From positions 1 through 64,000 of the forward strand of contig CAKZMM010000019.1 of the NCBI GenBank assembly GCA_937128505.1: a DNA stretch of 64,000 bases, in the 5' to 3' direction. The notes beneath the pieces were generated by a model. It ran no database searches. It was not told where the DNA came from and worked only from the letters and a program-made list of their open reading frames with translations. The stretch is from an uncultured Thermogutta sp. Lineage in GTDB: Bacteria > Planctomycetota > Planctomycetia > Pirellulales > Thermoguttaceae. Of this stretch, positions 1 through 8,772 are shown piece after piece. The position numbers and the translations under genes were made by a program. Within the stretch, counting starts at the first letter, position 1; each line of letters opens with the position of its first letter.

Positions 1-300
1 CTTAATCTGGAAAGCCAATTTACGCTTGATCCAAGGAGTCTGATAGCTTCAATAAGCTTACAAATTCAGGAAACATCTACCTTGCGGATCGATTCGTCTC
101 GCCTTTCTGCAATAGCCCGTCCTATGTCCGCGACTTCGTATTACCTTAGATGCCAAGCGATTTCAGCCGAATCATAGCCATCGCGTCACAACCGCAAGGG
201 CCCTATTTGAACCGAATTTTTTCCCGTTATCTGCCCCTCATCAGAGCCATTTCTGCCGTGCACCAAAAGGTTCTTATTGCGACCAGGATGGCTCAGTGGC
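1..300. other. non-coding left edge
   Basis: I see no credible gene here. The stretch lies downstream of the minus-strand lipoprotein gene that ends at 301. No clear terminator hairpin was found. Confidence 0.5.
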
Positions 301-2472
301 TCACTCTGATTTTTCCGCGGAAACCCTCGGAACTTCCAACGAGGGAATCTCAATCCGGAGGATCTCTATTTGAATGTCATTTTCTTGTTGAGGGCCGACG
401 AAATCCTCGGGACGGGCCGCGGTAAGCCGCACGTCGGTACTCGCGCACCGACCTTCCTTATCTTCCGCCCAGTGATCCAACCAAATTCCGTATCGAATGG
501 GCCGCTCTATAGCACCGGGCAATGCACGCTTGTAATAGTTCGTTAGAGTGGTCGCTTTTGCCCGATCAACAAAGCGGCAATACTCGAGCTCCAAGAAATG
601 CGTACTTTTCGCTGCCTGAGTTGGCTCGATTAATCCCAGAGTATCCGAGTCAATGGAAACGTGAAGCCGAAAACTGGGCAAATCTGCCCGATGCAGGCGA
701 AAGCGTAAACGTTTCTCTAAGCTGTTGTCAGCATCCGGTGCGGTGGATGAAACCTGCGAGCAAACTTCTGTCAGATGCCTCAGCATCGCATAGGTGAAGT
801 TAAACCAGCGTTGATATAAGTTTCGATCGCGAGCCTCCGAAGGACCGCCAGAGACTAATTGGGGCACTCCAAACTCCCGCGGCTGCCGGACCGCGCCCGC
901 AGAGTAACTCACACTCCTTGGGACCGGCTCTTCTGGGACAAGGAAGCCATAGGAGCTTTGATAGTGGAGTCTTAAAAGTTTCTTCAGAACGACAAGCCCA
1001 CCGGGGTCAGAGGCAAAGTATCGCGAAGCTTGGGAAGGGGCCTCGGACGATTCGGAGAATGAGGACAGTCCAATTCTTGCCGATTCTGGCCCTTCCAGCC
1101 AGCGACGAAGAAACACCTGGAATAAGGTTTGCCGAACAATGGGCTGAGGCACCGACATCGAAAAAGCCAACAGGCCGGGCGAATCCTGAAGAAAAATGAC
1201 CTGATTCAGATGGTTCACTACCGTTTGAGCGTTCTTGCTATCCCAGATTCGCAAAGCGATCCTTTTCGTGGCAAGAGAACCGTCGCCAGCCGGCTTCCAG
1301 ACCCAATCGGTGGGCGTGTCAACCAAAGGACGCATACTCGATTCCACCAGAGCGGCTTCCCATGCGGTCTGACTGAGGTCCAATGCGGCCCGCCAAATGT
1401 TGGGATGACGTTCGCGGGCCGAACAGTCTAACACAGCCAAGATGACCGGGGCATTAGCAGGGTCTGAAGTGCTTAGCAAGTTAAAAACCGTCTGGCGAAG
1501 CGGTCCACCTGGTACCTGAGCAAACACAACGAACAATTCTTTTCGTACCTCAGGCACAGTAGTCTGTCGAAGTAACTCCTCCAAAGGTTGCTTTAACCAG
1601 ATGACTTCCTGTTCCGAGGAAGCCCAACTGTACAGATGGGCCAAATCTAACCAAAGCTGAGAGCGAACTTTTTTCGAAAATTCGTCTTCCGCCTGCACCA
1701 AGCGCGGTAGCCATTCCCTAATTAAAGCCTGATCGTGGCGTCGTGCAGCCTCACGCCATGCATTTCGCAAGGCGCGCTCCGCGTTATTTGTTTGATTTGT
1801 TCTCAGGGCATCCAACACCGCAAGACAGCGCACCAAATCCCGCGCATTTCTTCCCGATCGATCGGAGCGAACCGGCACGAACTCATCATCTGGCGTACCA
1901 GCAGGCGTAGCCGACTGATACTGTTGGAAGTAAAGTTCAAGCAATTCAGAAAGTTTTTCGGCAGCTCCAGGGTCCCCGACATATAGCTGCCCCAAAAACA
2001 ATATCGCGTCCTCCAGACGCGGCGAATCAGTTTTCCAAGCTTCCCGGTAGTGATCGATTTGCCAATCATGGAAACTTTCTGGCAAGGTGATTTCCGGAGG
2101 CTTTTGAGGAGCTGCGGTCGCAGCTTCGTCGCTGTAATCAACCTCTTGAACTCCCTCGGCAGCCGAAGTCGTGGTCGGTGGGGCAGACGGCGGTGTGGAT
2201 TCTCTGGGAGCTCGTCCAGCGCGCTGCGAAGCACTCTCCTTCTGTAGGGCAACTTGCTCCTGCTTTTCCCTCTCGAGCTCTTCTTCTCTCCGTTTTTTAT
2301 ATTGAGCCAGCCATTCCTCCTCGCTCATTCCGCCCCATTTTTGAAACCGAGGATCTTTACTCCCGCCGCACCCTGTCGCTCCTGCGAGAATCATGCCCAG
2401 AAGGAAAGGCAAAGCTGCCGAAAGCAACCAGGAACACCAAGTGGGTGCTTTAGTTCGATTTGCTGGTAACAC
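301..2472 (-). CDS. hypothetical lipoprotein, 723 aa
   Basis: I do not recognise the family. The N-terminus has a basic start, a hydrophobic core at about residues 14-33 and a Cys near residue 35 in the context AGATGC, so a lipoprotein signal is likely though the lipobox is weak. A charged, Glu/Lys/Arg-rich coiled-coil-like stretch (about 48-75) and a Ser/Thr/Pro-rich linker (about 80-110) follow. The rest is soluble and rich in helix-forming residues with many Trp and Leu, which could be helical repeats. The start is GTG at 2472, with GGAGA five to six bases upstream; no ATG fits ahead of the signal. It is probably anchored on the outer face of the inner membrane or in the periplasm. It stands alone, with no partner gene close by. 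Confidence 0.8.
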   Translation of the reverse strand: MLPANRTKAPTWCSWLLSAALPFLLGMILAGATGCGGSKDPRFQKWGGMSEEEWLAQYKKRREEELEREKQEQVALQKESASQRAGRAPRESTPPSAPPTTTSAAEGVQEVDYSDEAATAAPQKPPEITLPESFHDWQIDHYREAWKTDSPRLEDAILFLGQLYVGDPGAAEKLSELLELYFQQYQSATPAGTPDDEFVPVRSDRSGRNARDLVRCLAVLDALRTNQTNNAERALRNAWREAARRHDQALIREWLPRLVQAEDEFSKKVRSQLWLDLAHLYSWASSEQEVIWLKQPLEELLRQTTVPEVRKELFVVFAQVPGGPLRQTVFNLLSTSDPANAPVILAVLDCSARERHPNIWRAALDLSQTAWEAALVESSMRPLVDTPTDWVWKPAGDGSLATKRIALRIWDSKNAQTVVNHLNQVIFLQDSPGLLAFSMSVPQPIVRQTLFQVFLRRWLEGPESARIGLSSFSESSEAPSQASRYFASDPGGLVVLKKLLRLHYQSSYGFLVPEEPVPRSVSYSAGAVRQPREFGVPQLVSGGPSEARDRNLYQRWFNFTYAMLRHLTEVCSQVSSTAPDADNSLEKRLRFRLHRADLPSFRLHVSIDSDTLGLIEPTQAAKSTHFLELEYCRFVDRAKATTLTNYYKRALPGAIERPIRYGIWLDHWAEDKEGRCASTDVRLTAARPEDFVGPQQENDIQIEILRIEIPSLEVPRVSAEKSE

Positions 2473-2559
2473 GCTTGTCTCCGACTGCTTCGTCGCCGCG
2501 GGCTAACTAAATTTGAGGGATCTTGATCCCGCACAAAAAATCGGATGGCCTCCCGGCAA

Positions 2560-2589
2560 AATGTGGCCAAGCGAAATGTGGCTAAGCGA
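2560..2589. repeat. 15-bp tandem duplication
   Basis: AATGTGGCCAAGCGA at 2560-2574 is followed directly by AATGTGGCTAAGCGA at 2575-2589, with one mismatch. Confidence 0.85.
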
Positions 2590-2716
2590 ACCAATTTCAG
2601 TTCAAAAAGAATTTCTCAACCGGAAACTGACAAAAGGCATTCGCACACATTGCTGGGATATCCGCTACATTTACCGGACGAAAACCTCTCCTTCGCCCTA
2701 ATGCTAGTGGCAGTTT

Positions 2717-2762
2717 GTTAGGGAACTATTAGGGAATTGTTAGGAATCTGTTAAGGGAAACT
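2717..2762. repeat. four 11-bp-period GTTAGGGAA repeats
   Basis: The units are GTTAGGGAACT (2717), ATTAGGGAATT (2728), GTTAGGAATCT (2739) and GTTAAGGGAAACT (2750). The period is 11 bp, about one helical turn, so all copies face the same side of the DNA. The array sits about 160 bp upstream of the plus-strand gene at 2922. It could be an operator array or simply a local duplication. Confidence 0.75.
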
Positions 2763-2888
2763 GTGGTGCGAAGATTCCCGCTTAGAATGGAGCAACCTGG
2801 GATAGTCGGGAAAGAGGAAACGGAATAATTGGTGCTGGAGATTAGTTAAAGTTGAGGATCTGCAAAAACTGTTCATTCCTTAGCGGGC

Positions 2889-2914
2889 AGATGCAAGGAT
2901 TAGATGCAAGGATT
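2889..2914. repeat. 13-bp perfect tandem duplication at a ribosome-binding site
   Basis: AGATGCAAGGATT occurs twice without a gap, at 2889-2901 and 2902-2914. Each copy contains AAGGA. The AAGGA in the second copy lies about 9 bases before the ATG at 2922, so the duplication copied the likely Shine-Dalgarno sequence. Confidence 0.85.
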
Positions 2915-2921
2915 ATAAGTT

Positions 2922-3590
2922 ATGCCGCTCAAAGCTGCCGGGTCGCGGGGCTCAATGTGGATGGCTAACACCCCACTGATCCTAGGGGTGGCTGTGGGTA
3001 TCCTGCTTGTTGGTGCGGTGGGTTGGTGGTTTTTTGGCCGGGGCTCAAGTCAGCCCGCCTCATTGCCTGCAAGCGCGCAAAGTCGGCCGGCCAATCCGAA
3101 CCCTGCAAGCGCCGTGGATGGGGGAGCCGCCGAGCTTCGCTCCCGGCTCGCTGCGCTGGAGGAAAGGGTTGCGGCGATGGAAGCTCGCTGGGGGCAGGGG
3201 TCGGAAGGATTGCCCGATCCCCTGACGAGGATCGCAAAGCTGGAAGAACAACTCCGAGTTTTGGAGGCCCGAACGGCAGGAAGCCGCTCGGGCAGAATCG
3301 GGACGATCAACGAACTTCGCGTGCCGGCAATGCAATCGAATGATGGGCCCATGGTGACGCCGGAAATTCAAGTTGGGCGTTCCCCGTGGCGGGCATCTTG
3401 TCGGATTATTCGCCGAGTGTCTGAGCCATCTGAGGTCGTGGTGGAAGTCTTCTCCAGCCAAAATCGTGACCAGCCCATTGCCCGGTTGACCGGCAATAGC
3501 AGTCAGGAAATTCGCGGGGAACCGGGGGGCTATTTTTTCCGTATCAAGGCTGTCGGGGCGGATGTCGTGGTTGCATGGGATACCCCGTGA
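2922..3590 (+). CDS. membrane-anchored coiled-coil protein, 222 aa, unknown function
   Basis: One N-terminal transmembrane segment is visible (about residues 18-40, ending WWFFGRG). An Ala/Ser/Pro linker and a leucine-zipper-like coiled coil (about 68-118, with repeated LEE/LEA pattern) follow. The small C-terminal domain (about 130-222) is beta-rich. The topology, a short cytoplasmic N-terminus and a periplasmic coiled coil with a beta domain, suggests a cell-envelope protein. The start at 2922 is supported by AAGGA about 9 bases upstream; an ATG a few codons on (before the membrane segment) is also possible. No close partner gene exists. The family is not recognised. Confidence 0.75.
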   Translation: MPLKAAGSRGSMWMANTPLILGVAVGILLVGAVGWWFFGRGSSQPASLPASAQSRPANPNPASAVDGGAAELRSRLAALEERVAAMEARWGQGSEGLPDPLTRIAKLEEQLRVLEARTAGSRSGRIGTINELRVPAMQSNDGPMVTPEIQVGRSPWRASCRIIRRVSEPSEVVVEVFSSQNRDQPIARLTGNSSQEIRGEPGGYFFRIKAVGADVVVAWDTP

Positions 3591-3619
3591 GAATTCTGTG
3601 GGGTACCCCTTGAGAATTC
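3581..3619. repeat. 23-bp-period tandem duplication across a stop codon
   Basis: TACCCCGTGAGAATTC (3581-3596) recurs as TACCCCTTGAGAATTC (3604-3619), 15 of 16 bases identical. The first copy contains the stop codon of the 222-aa gene. Confidence 0.75.
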
Positions 3620-4032
3620 GCCGGACGGCTCTCGAACAAGGGTTACTTTCGTACTCCCCGCTTCGCCGACACTTGTGGTACGAATCACCTCCAAGTGTTA
3701 CGAATCAGGTCCAATTGTCGAACCGCAAATCCCTCGAAGTCCTCTAGATCGTTAGATCATTAAACGCGGTGGGAAAAGCGTCGCGTAGCGCTCCGTAAGA
3801 CACAGCCGCGTCGCCACACACAAAGTGATGGAAGAAGGCTGAACTTATAATGAGATAAGATAGCCAAGGCTCTTTGTGCGTCAATTCATGCGGGGATGCA
3901 ACTTTTTGCGATTCCTGCTGCGAAATGAGCAAGCAGACTTCGCGAAGGCAAGAACCGGGTTCCATTCAAGCGATTTACCGCCTTTGCCATAAGACGACTT
4001 TCGCTACGCGGACAAACGGGAACCCGCTGAAA
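3591..4032. other. convergent spacer
   Basis: This lies between two converging genes. It holds the repeats at 3581-3619 and 3679-3718 and nothing else I can identify. Confidence 0.5.
3679..3718. repeat. 20-bp tandem duplication with hairpin potential
   Basis: TACGAATCACCTCCAAGTGT (3679-3698) is followed by TACGAATCAGGTCCAATTGT (3699-3718), with 17 of 20 bases identical. ACACTTG at 3670-3676 is the reverse complement of CAAGTGT at 3692-3698, so a hairpin can form. Confidence 0.75.
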
Positions 4033-5214
4033 TCATGCGAGTTGAACGGTCCACTGGCGTTTGGAGCACGCGGCTAAGACTCGGCGGTTAACGGTCACTC
4101 CTAAGCCCGGTCCACGAAGAGCGGGGGCCCAACCCCGTTTTCCCAGTGTCAAATCTTCTTTAGTGATGAGTCGCCGAAAGAGGAGTCGGTCGTATGAACC
4201 TTCAAGATAGCGGAGGCCTCCTACGGAAGTGGCAAAGTGCCGGCCTGCCGCCGATAAGATGCCAGTTTCCCCGGGATGACACCCGAGTTGGTACCCCAGC
4301 CCCACGGACCGAGCCCAAGCAGCGATGCGAAGACTCGGCAAGAATCCGCCGCACTTGGAGAGGCGGATATTAATCAGATCGCACACTTTGAGATCTACCG
4401 CACGTCGAGCATCGGCCAGGCTACAGACCGATTCATCCAGCATAATCGGAATCTTAATTTGCTGCCGAACGGCGGCGAGGACAGAAAGCTGGTGATCTGG
4501 CACCGGTTGTTCAATGCAACTAATTCGATATGGTTCTAGGCTCGCAGCCAGGCGAATAAATTCCTCAGGCGACCATGCGCCGTTGGCATCCAGACGAAGA
4601 TCAATTTCGGGTCCGAGGAGGCGACGAATACGCTGTACTTGTTTCAAATCTTGGGAGCCGGGTAGGCCTACCTTCAGTTTACATTGTGCAAAGCCGTACC
4701 ATCGCACCCAACATGCGATAAGAAGTTGAGTCCACGCATCCTTGCCCGCGATGGTGGCCGAGAAGCGCACCGAGTCTTGTGGATCATAAATCGCGGAGGC
4801 CGGCGCAAAGGTAGCCGTCACGGAACTTACCGGCTGGGAGAAAAGACGGCCAAAAGCATCCAGAATACTCAGCTCCAAGGCACACCGAAGGGAATTTCCG
4901 AAAGCTTGACGCGGATCATAACACGTTGCGGGAATTCTCAGACGATCGCAGAGGGAAATGGCTTCTTCCCAACTGCGAACATCTTCGCGAAGCAAATCGG
5001 ACCAAGAAGCCCCGATAAATTCTTGCCAAACGGCCTCAAGCTTTTCCCCTGTGACCAAGGCACGCGGAACCCCTTCGCCCCAACCTTCCACACCGTTGGC
5101 CAGCCGGCAGCAGACGACCAGGTTCTCGGAATAGGTGTACCGAGCTTTGGCGTGGTGAACAGATCGGCGAAGCGGCACACGGATCCAATACCCGGCCAAC
5201 TGGATGATCCGCAT
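4033..5214 (-). CDS. enolase-superfamily enzyme (muconate cycloisomerase / o-succinylbenzoate synthase / dipeptide epimerase-like)
   Basis: The 393-aa protein has the two-domain enolase-superfamily layout: an N-terminal capping domain from MRIIQLAGYW and a C-terminal barrel. Family residues are present: the K-L-K catalytic pair (K179/K181), the metal ligands D in DANGAW, E in IEQPVP and D in LDESV, and a further Lys in SKCGG. This places it in the muconate-cycloisomerase/OSBS/dipeptide-epimerase branch, which abstracts a proton alpha to a carboxylate; the substrate cannot be read from sequence. The ATG at 5214 matches the usual family N-terminus. A TTG at 5343 would add 43 residues without family resemblance. 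The gene is downstream of the epimerase gene (stop at 5360) on the same strand, probably in one transcript with the GH3 and PKS arm. Confidence 0.85.
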   Translation of the reverse strand: MRIIQLAGYWIRVPLRRSVHHAKARYTYSENLVVCCRLANGVEGWGEGVPRALVTGEKLEAVWQEFIGASWSDLLREDVRSWEEAISLCDRLRIPATCYDPRQAFGNSLRCALELSILDAFGRLFSQPVSSVTATFAPASAIYDPQDSVRFSATIAGKDAWTQLLIACWVRWYGFAQCKLKVGLPGSQDLKQVQRIRRLLGPEIDLRLDANGAWSPEEFIRLAASLEPYRISCIEQPVPDHQLSVLAAVRQQIKIPIMLDESVCSLADARRAVDLKVCDLINIRLSKCGGFLPSLRIAAWARSVGLGYQLGCHPGETGILSAAGRHFATSVGGLRYLEGSYDRLLFRRLITKEDLTLGKRGWAPALRGPGLGVTVNRRVLAACSKRQWTVQLA

Positions 5215-5359
5215 GGCTACAAGTCGTCCCCACTTGGCAAAATCTGCATCCAGTGCACGATGCTCCACTGCGTCGCTAAAGTCCCAACGATCGATGCGGG
5301 GGTCCCGGGAAACTTTCGGGGGCTCAGCACCGCGCTTCGGCAAGTATGTCGCTTAAGTC

Positions 5360-6376
5360 TTACCGGTCCGCCCGGGGGCTAGGGGCTTTTGCCAGTGCCC
5401 AATCCAACGTCTCCTTGATTCCCTCCTGAAAATCGACCCGGGGCTGGTATCCCAAAATCTGCTTTGCCTTTTCGATCGAAAAGTCGAGGTTCAAAGCCAT
5501 GAACTTGATGCGTGCCCGAGTCAGCAAGGGTGGTGTTCGTCGTCCGGTCCATCGCGCCCAAGCCTCCACCAGAGTGCACACAAGCTTCGCGAGCCATAAT
5601 GGAACCTTTCCGGGCCTCGGCTTGCCCAGATAGTCTGCAATGGTATTGAGGTATTCTTGTCGAGTAACCAGGCGTTCATCCCGAATATTAAAAATTTCGC
5701 CTACCGCTTTTTCGTTGTCGATGGCCAAAAAGATCGCATCGACCAAGTTGCCCACGTAGGTGTTGTTCAGTACCTTCATGCCGTCGCCCAAGAATCGGAT
5801 GCGACCGCTGGCAAAGTTTTCTATTACCCGCGGTATCGAGTGCCGCTCGCCTTGCCCATACACAAAACCCGGACGCAAAATCACCGCCGGAAAACCGAAT
5901 TGCTCGATATGTTGGCGAAGGATCAATTCACCCTCGGCTTTTGTCCGCGTATACCCGTCGAGGCCGTGGTAATCGGGCGGCACAGTTTCATCAGTTCCGA
6001 AATGATCTTTCCCGGCGTACACACCCAAGGTACTGATGTGGATAAATCGGCGCAACGTTGGCTCGCGCTCCAGTGCGGTTATCAAATGTTCCAATCCCAC
6101 CACATTGATGCGGCGGTACTCCTCCAGGGGGCCCCAATCGCCAATATGGGCCGCCGCATGAACGACAACTTGAACCCCGTTGACGGCAGGTGCCAACGTC
6201 TCGGGCTGTCCGAGGTCGGCTTCCACCATCTGGACGTCGAGGTCTTCCAAGGCGCTTCGGTCACTTGTGGGCCGCACCATCGCACGTACACGATATCCCT
6301 CTTGGATCGCTCGACGCACGACGTGCAGGCCGATCATTCCGCTGGCCCCCGTGACGAGCATGAGTTCTCCGCGCAC
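5360..6376 (-). CDS. NAD(P)-dependent epimerase/dehydratase family protein (extended SDR)
   Basis: This is an extended short-chain dehydrogenase/reductase of 338 aa, a usual length. The Rossmann motif TGASGMIG (residues 9-16), the HAAAHIGDW region and the catalytic set S115/T116, Y142 and K146 (YTRTK) are all visible. The C-terminal half resembles the 3-beta-hydroxysteroid dehydrogenase/dihydroflavonol-reductase branch. The reaction is probably oxidation or reduction of a hydroxyl or keto group using NAD(P); the substrate is unknown. The start is GTG at 6376, supported by GAGAGGG six to seven bases upstream; an ATG at 6361 is the alternative. Its position between GH3 and the enolase-like gene suggests a tailoring role in the PKS-associated pathway. 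Confidence 0.9.
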   Translation of the reverse strand: MRGELMLVTGASGMIGLHVVRRAIQEGYRVRAMVRPTSDRSALEDLDVQMVEADLGQPETLAPAVNGVQVVVHAAAHIGDWGPLEEYRRINVVGLEHLITALEREPTLRRFIHISTLGVYAGKDHFGTDETVPPDYHGLDGYTRTKAEGELILRQHIEQFGFPAVILRPGFVYGQGERHSIPRVIENFASGRIRFLGDGMKVLNNTYVGNLVDAIFLAIDNEKAVGEIFNIRDERLVTRQEYLNTIADYLGKPRPGKVPLWLAKLVCTLVEAWARWTGRRTPPLLTRARIKFMALNLDFSIEKAKQILGYQPRVDFQEGIKETLDWALAKAPSPRADR

Positions 6377-6930
6377 GATCCGACCCTCTCATTCGGCTAC
6401 ACTTCGGTTTTTGACCTCACAATCTACTTTCATTCCCACGAGATTTTACCTAGGGCCGAGATTTCTTTGATATCCCTCCACCCCAAGGAGCACGGGCCTC
6501 TTTACTTCCAAACTTTCAAGCCGCTCCAAAACGGATCACTGCATTGGCCTGAAAGAAATCCCACCTCAATGTATTAGGAAAGCTGTTCAAGGAAAAGGGT
6601 CCCACGGTTGAGCAATCTGTATGGATGCAGAGGCTCAATTTTTCCATTACACTCACATGGAACTTTATTTTTTGCATTGGAACCAGATTGGAATAGTTTT
6701 GCTTTCCTATCATTTTCTAGGTCGGTCAGGACGATACTCGCCGCAATAGCTCGGACGCTACTTCCGGAACCAAAATATTGCTCAGACCTTGACCCACGTT
6801 GTGGCGGGGATGCTCCCGACCGTTAAGGAGAATTACAAGAAGGCTTAGAACGGATTTAAAATAACGGGGTGGCTGCGGACAAAATACCGCATCAACCTCG
6901 AGGGCGTAACTTTGGCCACGCGTTCGCCAA
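6377..6930. other. spacer between epimerase and GH3 genes
   Basis: There are about 550 bases without a convincing gene. The downstream epimerase gene may have its own promoter here. Nothing specific was seen. Confidence 0.4.
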
Positions 6931-8697
6931 TCAGTTTAAAGTGTTCTGCCACGAGGTGGGAGTTTGCTCACGGTTCTCTCCCATATCCAAATGGGTACCG
7001 GAAAAACCGAAGCCTTCGCCGACGGGAGCCTTAGGAGTTTCCAACGATTTTCGAGCAATTTCTAGAAGCCGATCGATGAAGTCCAAATCCGCCACTAGGC
7101 AAGGATGCTTGTACTCCTCGAAATTCCCGCGGCTTGCGGTCCGGTGCAGTCGCAAAGCACGAAATGTACCCGGCGGAACGATTTGCACCCGCAGCGGAGC
7201 CACCCGACGTGTCTCCAACCGATTGGCGTACTCGCAGTTGATCGCAGCCAGCTCGGCGTTGACGGTAACAGCAAGCTCTTGTTGCCGTCCGCAATATGGC
7301 CCTGGCTCGAGCAGAAGCACATATTGGGGTCGCTCTCCCATCACGGGTGCCACTGTGAAAGCTTGAGCGGGCCAACCAAATCGCTTAAAAACCCGCTGTA
7401 CAGCCTCGATCACTTGTGCTTCGGTGAGCTTTTCGCCGGTAAAGCTCGAAAAGTGAGCCCCCTTATTTCGAAATTCCACGAGGGGTACTTCTCCCACAAA
7501 ACCGGTACAGCGCACTACGTCACGAATGTCGTAGCGGTATAGTCCGGAAGAGGTAGTTAACAAGATGTAGTAGTCCTTCCCCTCCTCGAGCTCATGCGCT
7601 TCGAGAACCGTGGGTTGAGGCCGACCGTACTCCTCCTCGGGAATAAACTCGAAGAAATGGTGGCAATACTCAAGGATCCCAGAACTGGTACCATCTTCAA
7701 AAGGAATCGACATGTGTCCTTCGCTCGCTGAAAGCCCGTGATCCCGAAGGGCAACTTTGCCATAATACTCCTCTAAAAGCGGCAAGAAGACCCGCACGGA
7801 TCCCCCCATCCACACGGCGAGGACCGAAAGTTCCGGCCAAATTGCCGGGAAATACAGCCGGCCATACTGCCGAATGATTCCCTCGAGCTCGCGCGCGCGA
7901 CGCGGACTTTTTCTCAGATACCCGCTCAAGTGGCGACGCACCTCTGATGGGACTTCAAGATCTTCTCGAAGCCCTCCATCGAAAATATCCCGCACTAGGT
8001 ATTCGCGCTCGGCGTCAGCCATCCGGGCAAACTCCACGAGGGTGCTCGGATTAGCCGTTCCAATCATGCCCACTTTCTTGCTTACAAGGGCTAACCGCAG
8101 CGCCGTATAGTGCTTGGCAAACGGATTATGAATCTTGATGATGCTCGAAGGTAGCAAAAATCTGGACCGGGCGACCCACGGTGCGGTCTCGGTAACAAGC
8201 CCACTGATATTGCCGCACGGGATTCTTGCTTCAGTGAAGAACTGTTGCCAATCGCTGGCGAGTTTGAGCGTCTTTTTCACCACTAAATCTTTGTGATCCC
8301 AGTACAGACGCAACCCCCAAATATTCCACCCCCGGCGGTACTCCCGGAAGAAATGATTGGTAATAGGGATGAATTTTGGTTGGCTGGTGGTTCCGGAGGT
8401 CAGGGCAAACATGAGGACCCGGGTATCCGGTCCGTACATCGCTGCGAGGTCGCCCTTTTTCAGCCGTTCGATCCAGGGACGGTAGTACTCGTAATCAGTA
8501 ATCGGCACGTGTTTTCGAAAGTCATCCAAAGAGTGAATTTTGGAAAAGCTGTGCTTTCGGCCGAAGTCCGTCGCGGCGTTTCGGGCAATCTTTTCCATTA
8601 AAACACGATGCTGTTCCTGACGACCGCAACGCGCCCCAAGTATGAAGCGTTGAAAACGTCGGTATCTAATGTACAAATAGGCGTATCGATGCAGCAT
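6931..8697 (-). CDS. GH3 auxin-responsive-promoter family protein (acyl-acid amido synthetase-like)
   Basis: The 588-aa protein matches the GH3 fold of the acyl-adenylate superfamily over its whole length. Visible marks include the ATP-binding loop LTSGTTSQPKFIP near residue 108-120, a central TANPSTL segment and the late YRYDIRDVVRC and EKLTEAQV motifs. Plant GH3 enzymes adenylate a carboxylic acid and join it to an amino acid; bacterial substrates are mostly unknown. Here the natural guess, by inference, is an acyl chain made by the nearby PKS. The start at 8697 is chosen because GGAGG lies nine bases upstream; ATG 8706 directly abuts that site, and GTG 8727 is also open. The KPR-like gene lies 75 bp upstream on the same strand. 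Confidence 0.9.
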   Translation of the reverse strand: MLHRYAYLYIRYRRFQRFILGARCGRQEQHRVLMEKIARNAATDFGRKHSFSKIHSLDDFRKHVPITDYEYYRPWIERLKKGDLAAMYGPDTRVLMFALTSGTTSQPKFIPITNHFFREYRRGWNIWGLRLYWDHKDLVVKKTLKLASDWQQFFTEARIPCGNISGLVTETAPWVARSRFLLPSSIIKIHNPFAKHYTALRLALVSKKVGMIGTANPSTLVEFARMADAEREYLVRDIFDGGLREDLEVPSEVRRHLSGYLRKSPRRARELEGIIRQYGRLYFPAIWPELSVLAVWMGGSVRVFLPLLEEYYGKVALRDHGLSASEGHMSIPFEDGTSSGILEYCHHFFEFIPEEEYGRPQPTVLEAHELEEGKDYYILLTTSSGLYRYDIRDVVRCTGFVGEVPLVEFRNKGAHFSSFTGEKLTEAQVIEAVQRVFKRFGWPAQAFTVAPVMGERPQYVLLLEPGPYCGRQQELAVTVNAELAAINCEYANRLETRRVAPLRVQIVPPGTFRALRLHRTASRGNFEEYKHPCLVADLDFIDRLLEIARKSLETPKAPVGEGFGFSGTHLDMGENREQTPTSWQNTLN

Positions 8698-8772
8698 GAT
8701 GGGCATCCTCCGGTGAGCTGAAAGCACTAAACGCCCCCTTGGCTCCTCCAGCCACCCATTTCAGAACGAGGC

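Larger units (their letters stand above)
2473..2921. other. divergent spacer rich in short tandem repeats
   Basis: This spacer lies between the divergent lipoprotein gene and the 222-aa membrane protein gene. It has no coding potential but holds three separate short tandem repeats (2560-2589, 2717-2762 and 2889-2914), listed individually. Promoters for both flanking genes should be here, but I cannot place -35/-10 boxes with confidence. Confidence 0.5.

Noticed and set aside
4684-5382. Open plus-strand frame across the enolase-like gene
   Set aside because: It is the complement of a gene with clear catalytic motifs and has atypical residue use.
5657-6577. Long open frame antisense to the epimerase gene
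   Set aside because: The minus-strand frame has a full Rossmann motif and YxxxK site; the plus-strand translation has no family features.
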